The notes beneath the pieces are model-generated. The model worked only from the letters and a program-made list of their open reading frames with translations. It was not told where the DNA came from and did no database searches. This document shows, in pieces, positions 19,324 through 30,286 of a stretch of DNA of 45,085 bases (position 1 is its first letter; each line of letters opens with the position of its first letter). The stretch is from Bacteroidales bacterium (GTDB taxonomy: Bacteria; Bacteroidota; Bacteroidia; Bacteroidales; UBA932). Made by a program: the position numbers and the translations under genes. The stretch is from the NCBI GenBank assembly GCA_017556765.1, contig JAFYME010000002.1, positions 1-45,085 on the forward strand. The letters are read 5' to 3'.

Positions 19324-20484
19324 CAGCCCCAGGAACTGGGACATGAGGAAGCCGAGGTAGTTGCCGACTGCATATCCGATGACTCCGATCGTAAGTCCCG
19401 GGATGAGCACGTCCTTGTTCTTCATCGCCGCGGCCATCATAGGGACGAATGGAGGGGAATTGATGTATGTCACCGATGCGATCACCATCATGTCCGAGTC
19501 GATGCGGAATATCTTCGCGAAGATGACCTGAAGCAGGAGCGAGCCGAATACGGCGATGAGAAGATAGCCGAGCAGGTCCATGCCTCCGATAAGGTTCAGT
19601 TCGCTCAGATCGGCCATGGAGGCCACTACAATGCAGAAGATGTAGATGAAATACATGCCGATGTCGTAGCTGTATTTCATGTTGTGGATCTTCTTTATGA
19701 ACGAACATCCGATGCCGAGTGTGGTCAGCATAAGGATGAATATGGTCATGAACATCGATTCCGGCAGGAGAAGTGCCACGCCTGCGGATATGCCGACAAT
19801 CAGCAGTGTCAGGCCGAGAAGCTTGGCTATGTAGGCTATTCCGACGCGTGTGAGGAAGCCTCTGTGCGGTTTTCTGTCTTCCTTCTGCATTTCCTTCTGG
19901 ATCGCCGCCTCATCCTTTTCTGTAAACGATTCTATGGAGTTCGGCAGGAATTTCCTGAAGAGCTTGATGCCTATTGCAAGCAGGAATGAAAGGTATAGGA
20001 AGCTTACCAGGATGTCATATGAATTTATAAGGATATATGTCTCGTCCTTGACTCCCAGCATTGTCTTCAGAGCCGCAAGATTGATCGTTCCTCCTGTGTA
20101 TACACCTGTCAGCATGCCGCCGACTTTTGCACCTTCCGGCAGGTCCTTTCCAAAGATCAGATATCCGATTATTACCGCAGTCGCTACCGAAATCATTCCT
20201 GTGACAAGTGCGAGGATCTGCGAACGTGCACCGCTCATCTTGAATGTACATCCGTAAAGCATCAGCGGGATTGCAAGAGGTACCATGGCATTTGACAGAA
20301 TCTCCTGAACTGCAGGCATCTGCTTCGGCATGAGGCCTATGTTTCCTATAATGATGCCGATGAAATAAAGAATGAGGACGGGGCCGATTTTCCCGAGCCA
20401 GCTGAAGCGGCGGCAGAGCCATAATACTCCGGCCGGGATGAGGCAGAAGCCCACGGCCAGAATAATTGTGTTCAGAATGTCCAT
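19318..20484 (-). CDS. DUF819-family integral membrane protein
   Basis: A very hydrophobic protein of 388 residues with about ten membrane helices, arranged in two halves separated by a charged loop at about 185-215 (ESFTEKDEAAIQKEMQKEDRK). It matches the DUF819 (YjcL-like) family. GGMLTGVYTGGTINLAALKT in the first half and SVTYINSPPFVPMMAAAMKN in the second look like re-entrant or substrate-site segments of the two repeats. It is presumably a transporter, substrate unknown. Single gene: convergent with the methyltransferase and divergent from groES. Confidence 0.85.
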   Translation of the reverse strand: MDILNTIILAVGFCLIPAGVLWLCRRFSWLGKIGPVLILYFIGIIIGNIGLMPKQMPAVQEILSNAMVPLAIPLMLYGCTFKMSGARSQILALVTGMISVATAVIIGYLIFGKDLPEGAKVGGMLTGVYTGGTINLAALKTMLGVKDETYILINSYDILVSFLYLSFLLAIGIKLFRKFLPNSIESFTEKDEAAIQKEMQKEDRKPHRGFLTRVGIAYIAKLLGLTLLIVGISAGVALLLPESMFMTIFILMLTTLGIGCSFIKKIHNMKYSYDIGMYFIYIFCIVVASMADLSELNLIGGMDLLGYLLIAVFGSLLLQVIFAKIFRIDSDMMVIASVTYINSPPFVPMMAAAMKNKDVLIPGLTIGVIGYAVGNYLGFLMSQFLGLL

Positions 20485-20544
20485 AGCATGTAGGTTTTAG
20501 TTATGACAAAAATAAAAACTTTTACCATAAAAATGCTTGTTGTG

Positions 20545-20584
20545 TGACAAAATGTCAGTTATTTTGCATTGGCACTTTGTTTGC
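20545..20584 (+). promoter_or_regulatory. Sigma-54-like promoter with upstream palindrome before groES
   Basis: TTGGCACTTTGTTTGC (20569-20584) matches the -24/-12 consensus TTGGCAC-N5-TTGC, with GG and GC spaced correctly by 12 bases. A palindrome TGACA-AAA-TGTCA (20545-20557) ends 11 bp before it and could bind an activator or repressor. No perfect TAnnTTTG box is seen nearby. Transcription would start near 20596, about 77 nt before groES. Use of sigma-54 is inferred from the match only. Confidence 0.6.
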
Positions 20585-20611
20585 CGAATGCACCATCGTC
20601 CTTAGCACGAC

Positions 20612-20646
20612 CTCCGGTGACACACCGAGCGAAGCGAAGGATCTTT
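20612..20646 (+). repeat. Hairpin repeat with GAGCGAAGCGAAGGATCTT tail in the groES leader
   Basis: A hairpin CTC(C)GGTG-ACA-CACCGAG (20612-20629, one bulged C) is followed by GCGAAGCGAAGGATCTT. Sequences ending in GAGCGAAGCGAAGGATCT are, from memory, widespread intergenic repeats in Bacteroidota. No second copy is in this window. It would lie in the 5' leader of groES mRNA. Confidence 0.5.
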
Positions 20647-20672
20647 AACAGCAATAATAAAATCAAACAAAT

Positions 20673-22570
<1,898 letters not shown>

Positions 22571-22608
22571 GATGTGATTGTGTAATCGCCTGATAATTAG
22601 ATTGATAT

Positions 22609-22646
22609 TAAAAGTGCTTGCTATCCCGCGGATAGCAAGCGCTTTT
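22609..22646. terminator. Bidirectional terminator between groEL and susD1
   Basis: A 17-bp stem with one G-T mismatch (AAAAGTGCTTGCTATCC / GGATAGCAAGCGCTTTT) and a 3-nt CGC loop. Runs of T follow on both strands, so it can stop both convergent transcripts. Confidence 0.88.
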
Positions 22647-22693
22647 GGTAAGTGGCTCTGTGTCAGGTGATTGTATGTCGCCTTGGTCTTCCG

Positions 22694-24313
22694 TCAGTCG
22701 GTGACTCCGTCGCGCAGGGCGGGATTCTGATCCTGGACCGGCTGCGTGCCTCCCGTGTTGTCGATGATCGCGAGATTTGTGTTCATTTCGCTCGAAGTGA
22801 AGCGCATTAGCCACCATCCGTCATCGGCTGTCATGTTGAAGCGGAATGCTTCAGGCACATTGCTGTCTTCTCCTCCATGAAAACGTACCAGAGGCTTGTT
22901 AAGGCGGCGGGTGTCGTTGTTGGAGAAGCCTTCGCCCCATAGCTCGACCCTTCGCTGGAACCATATTTCGTCTTCCAGACTGCGTCCGGATGCGTCTGCC
23001 GAATAAGCCGGATCACGGTATGTCCTGACAAAGTCTTCAAGCATGGCCTTGGCCTGTGCGGGTGATCCGCTCTTCGCCAGGCCTTCGATCTGGATGAGGA
23101 TCATTTCCTCTACACGCATGAAAGGCCAGTCGTCATCGTTCAATGTGCCTCCGACCGTATTCATTCCGAACTTTACATTCGTATAAGGGAGGAACGCCAT
23201 CTTTACATTATCAATGGTCAGCCCGGCCACGTCATCGCCGCTGACTCCGTCCCATGTCACATGATCAAGAAGAGGGGACTTCAATGATGCGTCCACCCAC
23301 CATCCCTTGCGTACGTCGCTCTCCGGAATCTTGTCATAAAGCAGCTGGTTTATGCATGAATATACTTGAGTGCCAGCTGAATAGCCGTCGCCGGAGAATG
23401 ATCTTATCCATGCACTTGAAGTAGCATACAGATTCTCCATGGCAATGTCGGTCGTCATGTCGTAACCCCATATCCAGTTGTGCTCCGACAGACTGTAGAG
23501 GAATGGTTCGGACACTTCGTCCATGCTCGCCGGCACATATCCTTCTGCCGCTTTCGCGGCGTCCGCAGCCGCCAAGGCCCATTCCTGCATGTTCAGATAA
23601 GCTCTTGCTCGAAGTCCGTAAGCCGTCTGTATGTCGATTCTCGACTTGTCTGTACGTACATATCCCTCAAGATTCTCGATCGCATAGCTCAGATCTGAGA
23701 TGATGAGGTCATAAACCTCCGCGACAGTCGCACGAGGGTTGTCTGTGAAGTCTGTGGTCTCTTCCGTAACGATCGGGATGCATGGCTTGTCTTGAGCGCC
23801 CGCTGCATATCCGAACTGGAAATACGGTGCGAGATTGAGGTAGGCGAAGGCCCTTATTGCCTTGGCTTGAGCTAGCTTATATATGACTGACGGATCTTCG
23901 GAATCCTCTGAATATGAGTTTAATACAGTGTTTGCTGCCGCTATGGTGCTGTATGGAGCGGCATATCTGATGTATGGATTCGCATAGTCGGCATTGCGTG
24001 ATGTAAGCGATCCGCAGGCGGAGAACCAGTTGTATCCGCTGTTTGCAAGGACAACGTCGGCAGCTTCGATGTCGTTTGAAAATGCCATCATTATGAATCC
24101 GAAATCGTCAGGACGGCTTCCTCCGGTCACGCCTCCCGGAGCACCGAGCTTGGTGAACATTCCGTTGAAGGATGCGTCGGCTCTGGATGGGACCAGAGCA
24201 TTTACCTCCTTAAGCTGCTGTTCGAGGATTATGCCTCCCTGAGGCTGGAGCTCGTCCATCTGACTGCAGGAAACGATGGATGCCAGGATGGCTGTTGCAT
24301 ATATCTGTTTCAT
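22694..24313 (-). CDS. SusD/RagB-like outer-membrane lipoprotein (copy 1)
   Basis: Surface glycan- or nutrient-binding lipoprotein that caps the SusC transporter. It has 539 residues with a lipobox ending at C16 (ASIVSC). SusD hallmarks are the TPR-like helices with AQAKAIRAFAYLNLAPYFQF, YGLRARAYLNMQEWA, and the C-terminal RRVELWGEGFSNNDTRRLN. It is clearly paralogous to copy 2 at 28639-30267, sharing long stretches such as SRNADYANPY and GAQDKPC. It lies 43 bp downstream of susC1, with a palindromic repeat in between. The substrate cannot be inferred: no enzymes are adjacent. Confidence 0.93.
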   Translation of the reverse strand: MKQIYATAILASIVSCSQMDELQPQGGIILEQQLKEVNALVPSRADASFNGMFTKLGAPGGVTGGSRPDDFGFIMMAFSNDIEAADVVLANSGYNWFSACGSLTSRNADYANPYIRYAAPYSTIAAANTVLNSYSEDSEDPSVIYKLAQAKAIRAFAYLNLAPYFQFGYAAGAQDKPCIPIVTEETTDFTDNPRATVAEVYDLIISDLSYAIENLEGYVRTDKSRIDIQTAYGLRARAYLNMQEWALAAADAAKAAEGYVPASMDEVSEPFLYSLSEHNWIWGYDMTTDIAMENLYATSSAWIRSFSGDGYSAGTQVYSCINQLLYDKIPESDVRKGWWVDASLKSPLLDHVTWDGVSGDDVAGLTIDNVKMAFLPYTNVKFGMNTVGGTLNDDDWPFMRVEEMILIQIEGLAKSGSPAQAKAMLEDFVRTYRDPAYSADASGRSLEDEIWFQRRVELWGEGFSNNDTRRLNKPLVRFHGGEDSNVPEAFRFNMTADDGWWLMRFTSSEMNTNLAIIDNTGGTQPVQDQNPALRDGVTD

Positions 24314-24328
24314 GTTTCTCTATGTTTC

Positions 24329-24356
24329 AGATCCCCGATCTGGCCGGGGATGACGT
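24329..24356. repeat. Dispersed palindromic repeat, second copy
   Basis: CAGATCCCCGA and CGGGGATGACGT arms around a short variable centre. This is the reverse-orientation match of the second hairpin at 6641-6663; the arms are conserved and only the loop differs. It occupies the whole susC1-susD1 gap. Confidence 0.75.
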
Positions 24357-27300
24357 TTAAAATGTAAGGGTTACTCCTCCGGTTATCGTGCGCATGGCCG
24401 AATATGATCCGCTGTTGAGGCCGGAGCCTGATGTCAATGAGCCCAGGCCCATTGAATATCGTGGATCCACACCTTTTCGTGCGGACTTGACCGCGAGATT
24501 GTCGCCGGACACATATATTCTCAAACCGGATATCTTCAGGTATGAAGTTACGCTCTCGGGGAATGTGTATCCAAGAGTTATATTGTTAACGCTCAGATAG
24601 TTCGAGCTGATGAGGTAGCTGCTTACTGCCGTCTGGCCGACGCTTGTATCTCCGTCCAGACGTGGGATGTCGCTGTCTTTATTGGTCTCTGACCATGAAT
24701 CCAGCACGTCCTTATGCCATGCCGTTCCGATTCCCGACGAAGTATGCATGAGCGCCTGATATGTGCCGTCGTAATACCTTCCTCCCAGCTGGAATGAGAA
24801 TTGGGCGGAGAGGTCGAACCCGTATGCCTTGAATGTGGTTCCGAATCCTCCGTAAAGCTTTGGAAGCACGGAACCGAGCTCATACTGCGACGCGTCTGCA
24901 AATGTTTCCGTAATCTCGGATTCTCCGGTCCATGTGCCGTCCTTGTCCAGGACCTTCCTGTACCACTGCGCCTTGCCGTTTTCAGGATTCACTCCCGCAT
25001 ATTTCCTCATGTAGGCCTCATACAGCGACCCTCCGATCTTGTATATGTAGTTTCCTCCCTTTATTCCTTCTTCGGATACCGAAGGGTCGAGGGAAAGGAT
25101 CCTGTTCCTGTAGTGGCTGAGGTTCATGTTGAGGCTCCACTGCATGGCGCTTGTATTGATCAGGATGCCTTCAAGAGTGAGTTCGAAGCCGTTGTTGACT
25201 ATGGAACCGACGTTTACAGGATAGTAGCCGGTCGGATTTCCCGCCGAAAGAGGCACGTCCTTGCTGTAGAGCAGGTCTACGGTCTTGCGTGAGAAGTATT
25301 CCGCGCTTCCGTTCAGCCTGCTGCCGAAGAATTCGAAATCAACTCCTGCGTTGAATGAGTGTGACGACTCCCATGTAAGGTCCTCATTGCCTTTGTAGGC
25401 AAGGTCGGTCGAATATTCGCCCGTAGTCTCATTGTACGAATGAGTGTAATTGTCCGCATATGGATAAAACTTTCTGGCGTAGTTCGAGCCGGGGTAGAGG
25501 TCGTCGTTTCCCTGCACGCCGTAGCTCGCCTTTATCTTCAGCATACTGATCCATCCGGCCCCGCTCATGAAGCTTTCGTTGCTGATGAGCCATGCGGCTC
25601 CGACGCTTCCGAAGTTGCCCCAGCGGTGTCCCGGAGCAAATCGCGAAGATCCGTCGCGGCGGTATGATGCACTTGCGAAATATTTGTTCCCATATTCATA
25701 CTGTACTCTCGCAAGGAATCCCTGAGTCATGTAATCCGCTGTGTATGAGGATGTCTGGCGGGATAATACTCCGTCTGCATTGCCGAGTTCACCCACGAGA
25801 GGATTGAAGAGATGGTCGTTCTGGCCTTCGAGGAACTGCTCCTTCAGCTTGTACATCTCATATCCTGCGAGAACATTGAGATTGTGTCCGCTGTCTCCGA
25901 AATCCGTCTTGTATTCGGCCAGGTATTGGTTGTTGACAGCGAATGTCCTGTCATGGCTTACGTATGCAAGTCCGTCTGTGGAGCTCTGCGAGCCGAACCG
26001 GCTGTAGAGAGCGTTGTATCGTGAGTTGTCATTGGTGAGTCCTATGTTTGCACTCAATGACAGGCCCTGTACGGGAGTCAATATAACGCCCCATTTGCCT
26101 GTGATGAAGTCGGTATATGTCTTTTTCCGGTTCACTTCATTGTCGCGTACTGCGTTGCCGACGAATGCCGGACGGATGAAGTTGGTCTGGTTGGAATCAT
26201 ATACCTTCATGCCGTTTTCCGTCATGATCTGTCCCGATGCGTCGCGGACATAAAGCGGATAGATCGGGCCCATCATGTTCGTAACGTAGAATATGTTCGA
26301 GGATGATCCGTATGAGCTTGAATATGAGGCTGTTTGTGAATCAGAATGTGCATAGCTCATGCTGCTTGTGACCTTCATCCATGGCTTCGCCTGGTAGTCG
26401 ACATTGATTCGGGCAGTATATCTCTGATAGTCGGAGTTGCTGACGATTCCTCCGTCGTTGAGGTAGCCTATGCTTCCGTAATAGTTCAGCTTGTCCTTCG
26501 CTCCGCTTACCGACAGGTTGTATTCCTGACGGAATGAGTCGCTGAATGTCAGCCCGTACCAGTCGTCAGGTATGTAGTAATATTCTCCGTCAGAGTATCC
26601 CAGGACAGCGGATGGGTTAAGCTTGAAATCCTCTCCGATGAACTTTTGTCCATCCGGGATAGTGTATACCTGATATCCCAGACCTCCGTTATTGTGGTTG
26701 AATAGGTTTGCGTCTGCATATGCGTATGCTTCCGACGGGCTTTTACCTGCATAGACCTGCGAATTGTACATCATCCTGTAATGGGTCTCATAGTACTGGG
26801 CCGGATCGGTGATTACGTCATATTGAGGTATAAGCCTTGAGTTGGATCCCCATTTGGCATCGAACCGAATCTTCGCCTCTGACGAGCCGGCCCCTCTTTT
26901 CGTCGTTATGAGCACGACTCCGTTGGCGCCTCTGGCTCCATAAATGGCTGATGCTGAGGCGTCTTTCAAGATAGACATGGATTCCACATCTGCAGGGTTG
27001 ATGTCCGCTATGGATCCGTCATAAGGCATTCCGTCGACGATGTACAGCGGCGCATTGCTGGCGCTCATCGAGCCGATTCCTCGTATCCTGACCGTACCTC
27101 CTCCCGCTGCCGGGTCTCCTGATGATGAGATGATCTGAACTCCTGGAGTTGTTCCTGCAAGAGCTGCCGTGACGTCTGTACTGACCCTTGACTCGATAGT
27201 CTCTGCTCCGATCATAGAGGCCGATCCTGTGAAGGAACTTTTTGTGGCTGTTCCATATGCCACGACTATGGTCTCTTCAAGATGCTCGGTATCAGGTTCC

Positions 27301-27587
27301 ATGACGATGTTCAAGACCATAGAGGCGTTCACGGCCTCCTTTACCGTGATATATCCGATAGAAGAGAATACGAGGTTTCCTCCGTGCGGAAGGCGGATCG
27401 AGTAGTTGCCGTCTCCGTCTGTGCTTGTTCCCGTCATCGTGCCTTCAAGGTGGACGGAAGCGTAGGGGACCGGCTCACCGTTGGAATAATCAATGACCGT
27501 TCCTGATACATTGATTTCCTGTGCCATTGCGACTGTCGCAGTCAGTGAGGCCAGTAGCGAGATGATAAGTTTCATCATGACTGTCAT
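24357..27587 (-). CDS. SusC/RagA-like TonB-dependent transporter (copy 1)
   Basis: Outer-membrane beta-barrel that imports oligosaccharides or peptides with TonB energy. It has 1076 residues. Signal peptide to about MAQ (residue 23), a carboxypeptidase-regulatory-like domain (25-105; VSGTVIDYSNGEPVPYASV), a TonB-box region (EETIVVAYGTATKSSF), the plug domain (to about 235; RIRGIGSMSASNAPLYIVDG, IYGARGANGVVLITTKRG) and the barrel ending in TGGVTLTF. The N-terminal extension is the SusC type without a signalling (STN) domain, so no anti-sigma partner is predicted. It follows the lipoprotein gene after a terminator, so it probably has its own promoter, which I could not locate. Start at ATG 27587; a second ATG lies three codons later. 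Confidence 0.94.
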   Translation of the reverse strand: MTVMMKLIISLLASLTATVAMAQEINVSGTVIDYSNGEPVPYASVHLEGTMTGTSTDGDGNYSIRLPHGGNLVFSSIGYITVKEAVNASMVLNIVMEPDTEHLEETIVVAYGTATKSSFTGSASMIGAETIESRVSTDVTAALAGTTPGVQIISSSGDPAAGGGTVRIRGIGSMSASNAPLYIVDGMPYDGSIADINPADVESMSILKDASASAIYGARGANGVVLITTKRGAGSSEAKIRFDAKWGSNSRLIPQYDVITDPAQYYETHYRMMYNSQVYAGKSPSEAYAYADANLFNHNNGGLGYQVYTIPDGQKFIGEDFKLNPSAVLGYSDGEYYYIPDDWYGLTFSDSFRQEYNLSVSGAKDKLNYYGSIGYLNDGGIVSNSDYQRYTARINVDYQAKPWMKVTSSMSYAHSDSQTASYSSSYGSSSNIFYVTNMMGPIYPLYVRDASGQIMTENGMKVYDSNQTNFIRPAFVGNAVRDNEVNRKKTYTDFITGKWGVILTPVQGLSLSANIGLTNDNSRYNALYSRFGSQSSTDGLAYVSHDRTFAVNNQYLAEYKTDFGDSGHNLNVLAGYEMYKLKEQFLEGQNDHLFNPLVGELGNADGVLSRQTSSYTADYMTQGFLARVQYEYGNKYFASASYRRDGSSRFAPGHRWGNFGSVGAAWLISNESFMSGAGWISMLKIKASYGVQGNDDLYPGSNYARKFYPYADNYTHSYNETTGEYSTDLAYKGNEDLTWESSHSFNAGVDFEFFGSRLNGSAEYFSRKTVDLLYSKDVPLSAGNPTGYYPVNVGSIVNNGFELTLEGILINTSAMQWSLNMNLSHYRNRILSLDPSVSEEGIKGGNYIYKIGGSLYEAYMRKYAGVNPENGKAQWYRKVLDKDGTWTGESEITETFADASQYELGSVLPKLYGGFGTTFKAYGFDLSAQFSFQLGGRYYDGTYQALMHTSSGIGTAWHKDVLDSWSETNKDSDIPRLDGDTSVGQTAVSSYLISSNYLSVNNITLGYTFPESVTSYLKISGLRIYVSGDNLAVKSARKGVDPRYSMGLGSLTSGSGLNSGSYSAMRTITGGVTLTF

Positions 27588-27708
27588 TTACAATTATACT
27601 TATTTTCATGGACTGCATGGCGCAGCCGCGGCTGGTCAGTATTGTTGCAAACGGGGTCATGGCTGACTTCACATTTTTTGTGCCATCCGTCAATGATGAA
27701 AACAAAGA

Positions 27709-27742
27709 AAGCGGTCGGTTCCTTCACAGGGACCGGCCGCTT
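27709..27742 (-). terminator. Terminator after the lipoprotein gene
   Basis: On the minus strand the stem AAGCGGCCGGTCC pairs imperfectly with GGAACCGACCGCTT around a short loop, and a T-rich tail follows. It separates susC2-susD2-lipoprotein from susC1-susD1. Confidence 0.75.
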
Positions 27743-27780
27743 ATCAATATTTATGTAAGAACCAGTTGGGTTTTTACCGA

Positions 27781-28614
27781 TTAGAGTTTTTCGGTTATCA
27801 CGTAAAGCTGTGGATAACCTGTGCCGAATGATCCGGCAGATACAGTCCATTTGAAGTCGAAGATGAATCCATCAACAGCCTCTTCTGCAACCCATCCTGC
27901 AGGGATGGTTCCATAGTAGATGCCATCTTCAGTAGTGACTACTGTCACATTTCCATAATCCGCGTAGCTTACGCCTGTAGAATATGAACCTGCATTCATC
28001 ACTACCTTGTCGGCGCCATCCCAGCTGAATATGAGGTCTGTCGTACTTCCGGTACCGAGCGGAGCCCATACGTCACAGAGTCTGTACATCTCGAGAATTG
28101 CAGAGTACTCCAATGTGAGAGGCCATCCCTCTCCTGTGAAGAACATGTCGTAGAACACTCCTTCAGCGTATGGAGCATAATCCTCCTTCACGACTGTAGC
28201 TGCATAGCGTGGATATACTCCAAGTGAGTCATATGCATGTGTGTACTCGTCGGATACGTTAAGTCTGACAGCGTAGTCCTTGAACATCTCCATATCGGCA
28301 GATGTCTTCACCACATATTCTGCTGTTCCCTGTCCAGCGGCGAATTCAACGGTTGCAGGGAATGTGAATACCTCAGGCTTCGATGCCCATGCATTCACAG
28401 GAACCGAAAGCGCAGCTGTAGAGTCCTTTCTGGAAACGATGACAGTAAACTCGCTTGCATCAGAAGCAAGGACTACAGAGCCTGCGTTCATGGCGCTGAA
28501 GTATACATTGTCATTGTCACCGGTAGGATTGCCCGGCACATATGCAGGCTCCTTTTCACAAGCGGCGAATGTCAGCATTGCTGCAGCTGCGATAAAAAGT
28601 ATATTCTTTTTCAT
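27781..28614 (-). CDS. Surface lipoprotein of the SusCD locus, Calx-beta-like N-terminal domain
   Basis: Probable outer-membrane glycan-binding accessory lipoprotein. It has 277 residues with a lipobox at C19 (TFAAC). Residues about 38-130 resemble a Calx-beta or similar beta-sandwich domain, judged by the pattern FTVIVSRKDS...VPVNAW...FPATVEFAAGQGTAEYVV. The rest has no motif I recognise and is rich in aromatic residues, as in sugar-binding surfaces. It is the third gene of the susC2-susD2 operon (24 bp after susD2) and copy 1 has no equivalent. It could act as a surface glycan-binding protein; ligand unknown. Confidence 0.7.
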   Translation of the reverse strand: MKKNILFIAAAAMLTFAACEKEPAYVPGNPTGDNDNVYFSAMNAGSVVLASDASEFTVIVSRKDSTAALSVPVNAWASKPEVFTFPATVEFAAGQGTAEYVVKTSADMEMFKDYAVRLNVSDEYTHAYDSLGVYPRYAATVVKEDYAPYAEGVFYDMFFTGEGWPLTLEYSAILEMYRLCDVWAPLGTGSTTDLIFSWDGADKVVMNAGSYSTGVSYADYGNVTVVTTEDGIYYGTIPAGWVAEEAVDGFIFDFKWTVSAGSFGTGYPQLYVITEKL

Positions 28615-28638
28615 TTTTGTTTCGTTTTGAAGTGATAC

Positions 28639-30267
28639 TTAGTCTGTTACACCGTCACGAAGATCAGGGTGCTGATCCTGTACCGGACTGTTTCCGCCTG
28701 TGTTGTCAACAACTGCAAGGTTTGTGTTAAGCTCGCTGTTTGTGAATCTCATAAGCCACCAGCCGTCATCTGCAGGCATGTTGAAACGGAAGTTCTCCGG
28801 CATGTTGTTGCTGCTGTCGTGGAAACGTACAAGCGGCTTGTTAAGACGTCTTGTATCAGGGTTTGCAAAACCTTCACCCCAGAGCTCTACGCGACGCTGA
28901 TACCATATTTCATCTTCAAGAGATCTGTTCGCTGCATCAGCTGAATATGAAGGGTCACGGTATGTCTTTACAAAGTTCTCAAGAATCTCTTTGCCTTTCG
29001 CTGCATTGCCAGACTTAGCATAACCCTCCGCCTGGATGAGGATCATCTCCTCAACTCGCATGAGCGGCCAGTCCTCGTCGTTTGTGGTTGTGCCCACTGA
29101 GTAGCATCCGAACTTCACGTTTGTGTATGGAAGGAACTCCATCTTCACGTTGTCGATCGCGAGAGTCGAAACCGCCTGTCCTGAAACGCCGGCCCATGTT
29201 ACAGCCTCAAGAAGCGGTGACTCAAGGGATTCGTTCACCCACCATCCCTTACGTACGTCTGTATCAGGAATCTTGTTGTAGAGGAGAGTGTTGATGGTAG
29301 CATAGCACTGTACTGCTGCTGAGTAGCTGTCGCCTGAGAATGAACGTGTCCATGCGCTTGAAGTAGCATATGTGTTGTTCTTCGCTACATCTGTAGTCAT
29401 GTCATAACCCCAGATCCAGTTGTGCTCGTTGATGTCATAAAGGAACGGCTTTGATACTTCCTCGATGCTGGCAGGTGTGTAGCCTTCTGCAGCCTTCTCA
29501 GCGTCTGAAGCAGCCTCTGCCCACCTCTGCATGTTGAGGTATGCGCGGGCACGGAGACCATATGCAACCTGCTGGTCGATTCTTGACTTGTTTGTGCGCT
29601 GAGAACCTTCGAGCTTCTCAATAGCGTAAGTAAGGTCGTCGACGATGAGCTGATATACTTCAGCGACAGTACCGCGAGGGTTGTTTGTGAAGTCTGTGGT
29701 AGCTTCTGTCACGATCGGTACACATGGCTTGTCCTGAGCGCCGGCAGCATAGCTGAACTGGAAGTAAGGTGCCAGGTTGAGATATGCATATGCGCGGATT
29801 GCACGTGCCTGGGCGATCTTGTTGAGCGCGTCAGGATCCTGAGTGTCTTCAGGATATGACTTGATCACGTCGTTAGCTGCTGCGATCAGGTTGTATGGAG
29901 CGGCATAGCGCACGTATGGGTTTGCATAGTCTGCGTTTCTTGACGAAAGCTCGCCGCATACCGAGAACCAGTTGTAACCGCTGTCCGGCATGATCATGTC
30001 GGCTGCCTCGAGGTCGCCTGAAAGGAACATCATGAGAATTCCCCAGTCATCAGGCCTGTCTGAACCGAATACGCTTTCAGGAGCACCGATCTTTGTGAAC
30101 ATTCCGTTGAATGTCGCCTCTGATCTGCTAGGGGAAAGCATATTGGTCTCTTTGACCTGTTCGGCGAGCGCTGACCCACCCTGAGGAACAAGCTCATCCA
30201 TTTCTGAACAGGCAGTCAGTGCTGCTGCAGCGGCAACTGCCAATGCTGTATATTTATTCAGTTTCAT
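28639..30267 (-). CDS. SusD/RagB-like outer-membrane lipoprotein (copy 2)
   Basis: Ligand-binding partner of SusC copy 2. It has 542 residues with lipobox C20 (AALTAC). It aligns over its whole length with copy 1 and keeps RRVELWGEGFANPDTRRLN and the terminal HPDLRDGVTD. Differences lie mostly in surface stretches (for example SGDLEAADMIMPDSGYN against SNDIEAADVVLANSGYN), which may reflect different ligands. It is 19 bp downstream of susC2 and 24 bp upstream of the lipoprotein gene. Confidence 0.94.
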   Translation of the reverse strand: MKLNKYTALAVAAAAALTACSEMDELVPQGGSALAEQVKETNMLSPSRSEATFNGMFTKIGAPESVFGSDRPDDWGILMMFLSGDLEAADMIMPDSGYNWFSVCGELSSRNADYANPYVRYAAPYNLIAAANDVIKSYPEDTQDPDALNKIAQARAIRAYAYLNLAPYFQFSYAAGAQDKPCVPIVTEATTDFTNNPRGTVAEVYQLIVDDLTYAIEKLEGSQRTNKSRIDQQVAYGLRARAYLNMQRWAEAASDAEKAAEGYTPASIEEVSKPFLYDINEHNWIWGYDMTTDVAKNNTYATSSAWTRSFSGDSYSAAVQCYATINTLLYNKIPDTDVRKGWWVNESLESPLLEAVTWAGVSGQAVSTLAIDNVKMEFLPYTNVKFGCYSVGTTTNDEDWPLMRVEEMILIQAEGYAKSGNAAKGKEILENFVKTYRDPSYSADAANRSLEDEIWYQRRVELWGEGFANPDTRRLNKPLVRFHDSSNNMPENFRFNMPADDGWWLMRFTNSELNTNLAVVDNTGGNSPVQDQHPDLRDGVTD

Positions 30268-30286
30268 TGTTTTTTCCTCCTTGATT

